Shown here: piece by piece, positions 62,926 to 64,000 of the stretch
Layout of the letters: each line of letters starts with the position of its first letter
Position numbering within the stretch: the first letter of the stretch is position 1
Assembly: GCA_023101885.1 (NCBI GenBank)
Contig: JALPQD010000027.1
Location: 6,735,021-6,799,020, forward strand
Length of the DNA stretch: 64,000 nt
DNA from: Typhlomys cinereus
Taxonomy: Eukaryota > Chordata > Mammalia > Rodentia > Platacanthomyidae
Direction of reading: 5' to 3'
Position numbers and translations under genes: made by a program
Notes under the pieces: model-generated
Told to the model about the DNA's origin: nothing
What the model saw: the letters and a program-made list of their open reading frames with translations, nothing else
Databases searched by the model: none

Positions 62926-63504
62926 AGTGTATAGGGCATAGGAGAAATCCAAGATGCATGCGTGTGAGGTGAGTTGGACAATCTCTCAAATTCTCCGACT
63001 CTTAGTATGAAATTCTGTTTCGTTCCCATTTCCATACTTTTCCTGGTTCTTTGGTCAGAGTAAGCAGGTCTATCTTCTTTAGACTTGTCCTAGAGGAAAA
63101 ATCATGACTCTTAACGCACACCATGAAATTCAGATTAGGAATTCAAGTCAATTTCATATTCAAAACTTGTGAATTCAAAGCAGGCAGCCAGAGCTGGAGT
63201 CCTCACAGAAGACTTGGCTGCACACAAACATTTCCTCAGACCAGACACCAGAAAACTGTGCCAGACCTGCTTGTTCCTGAGCTAGCTGCTTAGATCTGAC
63301 TCATTCTGTCCAATGGCTTTAAAAATACTGGTTTCTGCTCTATGATGATGTTTGCGGTGTCTCCTGATCCCACAGTCTTGCTTGACTTTTCTTCCCAGTA
63401 AACCAGTCCCTTGCTCCTGAACTTCTCAGCATTGTGTCAATGGTGTAGATAGCATCTTTGTGGTAGAGATTACATTCTGAATTTATTTTGCCTTGAAGGA
63501 TGTA
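62926..63504. other. unique sequence, nothing recognised
   Basis: No supported gene or repeat. Confidence 0.4.
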
Positions 63505-63645
63505 GAATACTTCTCTTTTTGATTATTATGTATTAGACACACATGATAATGGGTTTCATTGTAACATTTTCATAGAAGGATGTGACATAATTTGGTCATG
63601 TTCCTCTACATCATTCTCTCATATCCCTATGCTTCCAAGCCTTTG
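63505..63645 (-). mobile_element. rodent L1 (Lx-type) 3' end, minus strand
   Basis: TATGTATTAGACACACATGA, TAATGGGTTTCATTGTAACA, TTTTCATAGAAGGATGTGAC, ATAATTTGGTCATG. Same terminal words as at 6,375-6,580. Confidence 0.75.
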
Positions 63646-64000
63646 GGCAGATGATATGGGATGGAGAGAGTTTCAAGACTAAGCCACTATGAAGTTGGGG
63701 TCACACAGGAAGCTGAGCCAGCATGCAGAAGAAAGGTCCCACAATACGACCCCAGGAAGATACTGGAACTTAACATACATTCTTTCTGAAGTTCCTGACC
63801 AAAATCCATGCACATTTCACAAAGGATTACGTGAGACTGAGGAAGGGCCAGTTCCAAAGATGTGAGACAAGGCAACGAAGGCGTCAGCAAGACGCCTGGG
63901 CATGCCAAGCAAGCTGCAACCTTGCAAGTGCAGCTTTGTGGGGCAGAAGGAACTAGCCCATGTGAAGTGGCCATTTGACCCATTTTGATCATCAGGAAGA
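63646..64000. other. unique sequence to the window end
   Basis: A 101-codon minus-strand frame (63,687-63,992) has no recognisable product. Nothing else seen. Confidence 0.4.

Overview
The window is mammalian nuclear DNA, almost certainly from a rodent of the mouse-related (myomorph) clade. The evidence is the repeat content. There are dozens of tRNA-headed SINEs of the B2/B3 type (head resembling GGGCTGGAGAGATGGCTCAG), B4-type SINEs (ID head joined to a B1 body), LTRs of the rodent MaLR (MT/ORR1) type, L1 3' ends of the rodent Lx type, and older mammal-wide MIR, L2, L1M and Tigger relics. Long GT/CA, GAAG and CTTT arrays are frequent. The SINE copies do not read like textbook house-mouse or rat consensus, so I do not name a species.

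I found no convincing protein-coding gene, rRNA, tRNA or other structural RNA gene in the 64 kb. Open frames of 60-180 codons occur on both strands, but they lie in repeats, in microsatellites, or in unique DNA with no recognisable domain. The window is best read as intergenic or deep intronic DNA. Since there are no genes, there is no operon or pathway to describe. What can be annotated is the repeat landscape and several stretches whose base composition suggests conserved regulatory DNA.

Layout: 1-2.2 kb is relatively GC-rich and holds a CT array, an open minus-strand segment that keeps CpGs (about 951-1178), a B4 SINE and a CpG-bearing unique stretch. 2.2-8.1 kb holds B3/B2-type SINEs, an L1 3' end, a ~24-bp minisatellite and a Tigger relic. 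8.4-9.2 kb is an AT-rich unique block with clustered TAATTA/TAATTG motifs. 9.5-20 kb mixes L2, B4, MIR, L1 and long purine/pyrimidine tracts, plus a 12-bp minisatellite at 19.0 kb. 19.8-20.4 kb is a CpG-retaining unique block. 20.9-21.8 kb is an old L1M 3' end followed by MIR. 22-33 kb is SINE-rich, with an old LTR copy at 25.4 kb, an AP-1-bearing perfect inverted repeat at 26.1 kb and enhancer-like unique stretches at 27.3-27.9 and 33.6 kb. 33.9-35.2 kb is an antisense rodent L1 3' UTR. 36-38 kb has two MaLR LTRs. 38.9-40.2 kb is another conserved-looking block. 41-53 kb alternates SINEs and LTRs, including an LTR inserted into a SINE tail with a 5-bp target duplication, and a SINE inserted into a MIR. 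53-64 kb contains an inverted-repeat element at 55.6 kb, the second copy of the 25.4-kb LTR family at 56.4 kb, three more MaLR LTRs, an L2 3' end and an L1 3' end.

I see no previously undescribed gene system. The observations most worth checking are the AP-1 inverted repeat (26,092-26,121), the terminal-inverted-repeat element (about 55,610-55,765), the shared antisense LTR family at 25.4 and 56.4 kb, the homeodomain-motif cluster (8,430-9,180) and the CpG-retaining unique blocks.
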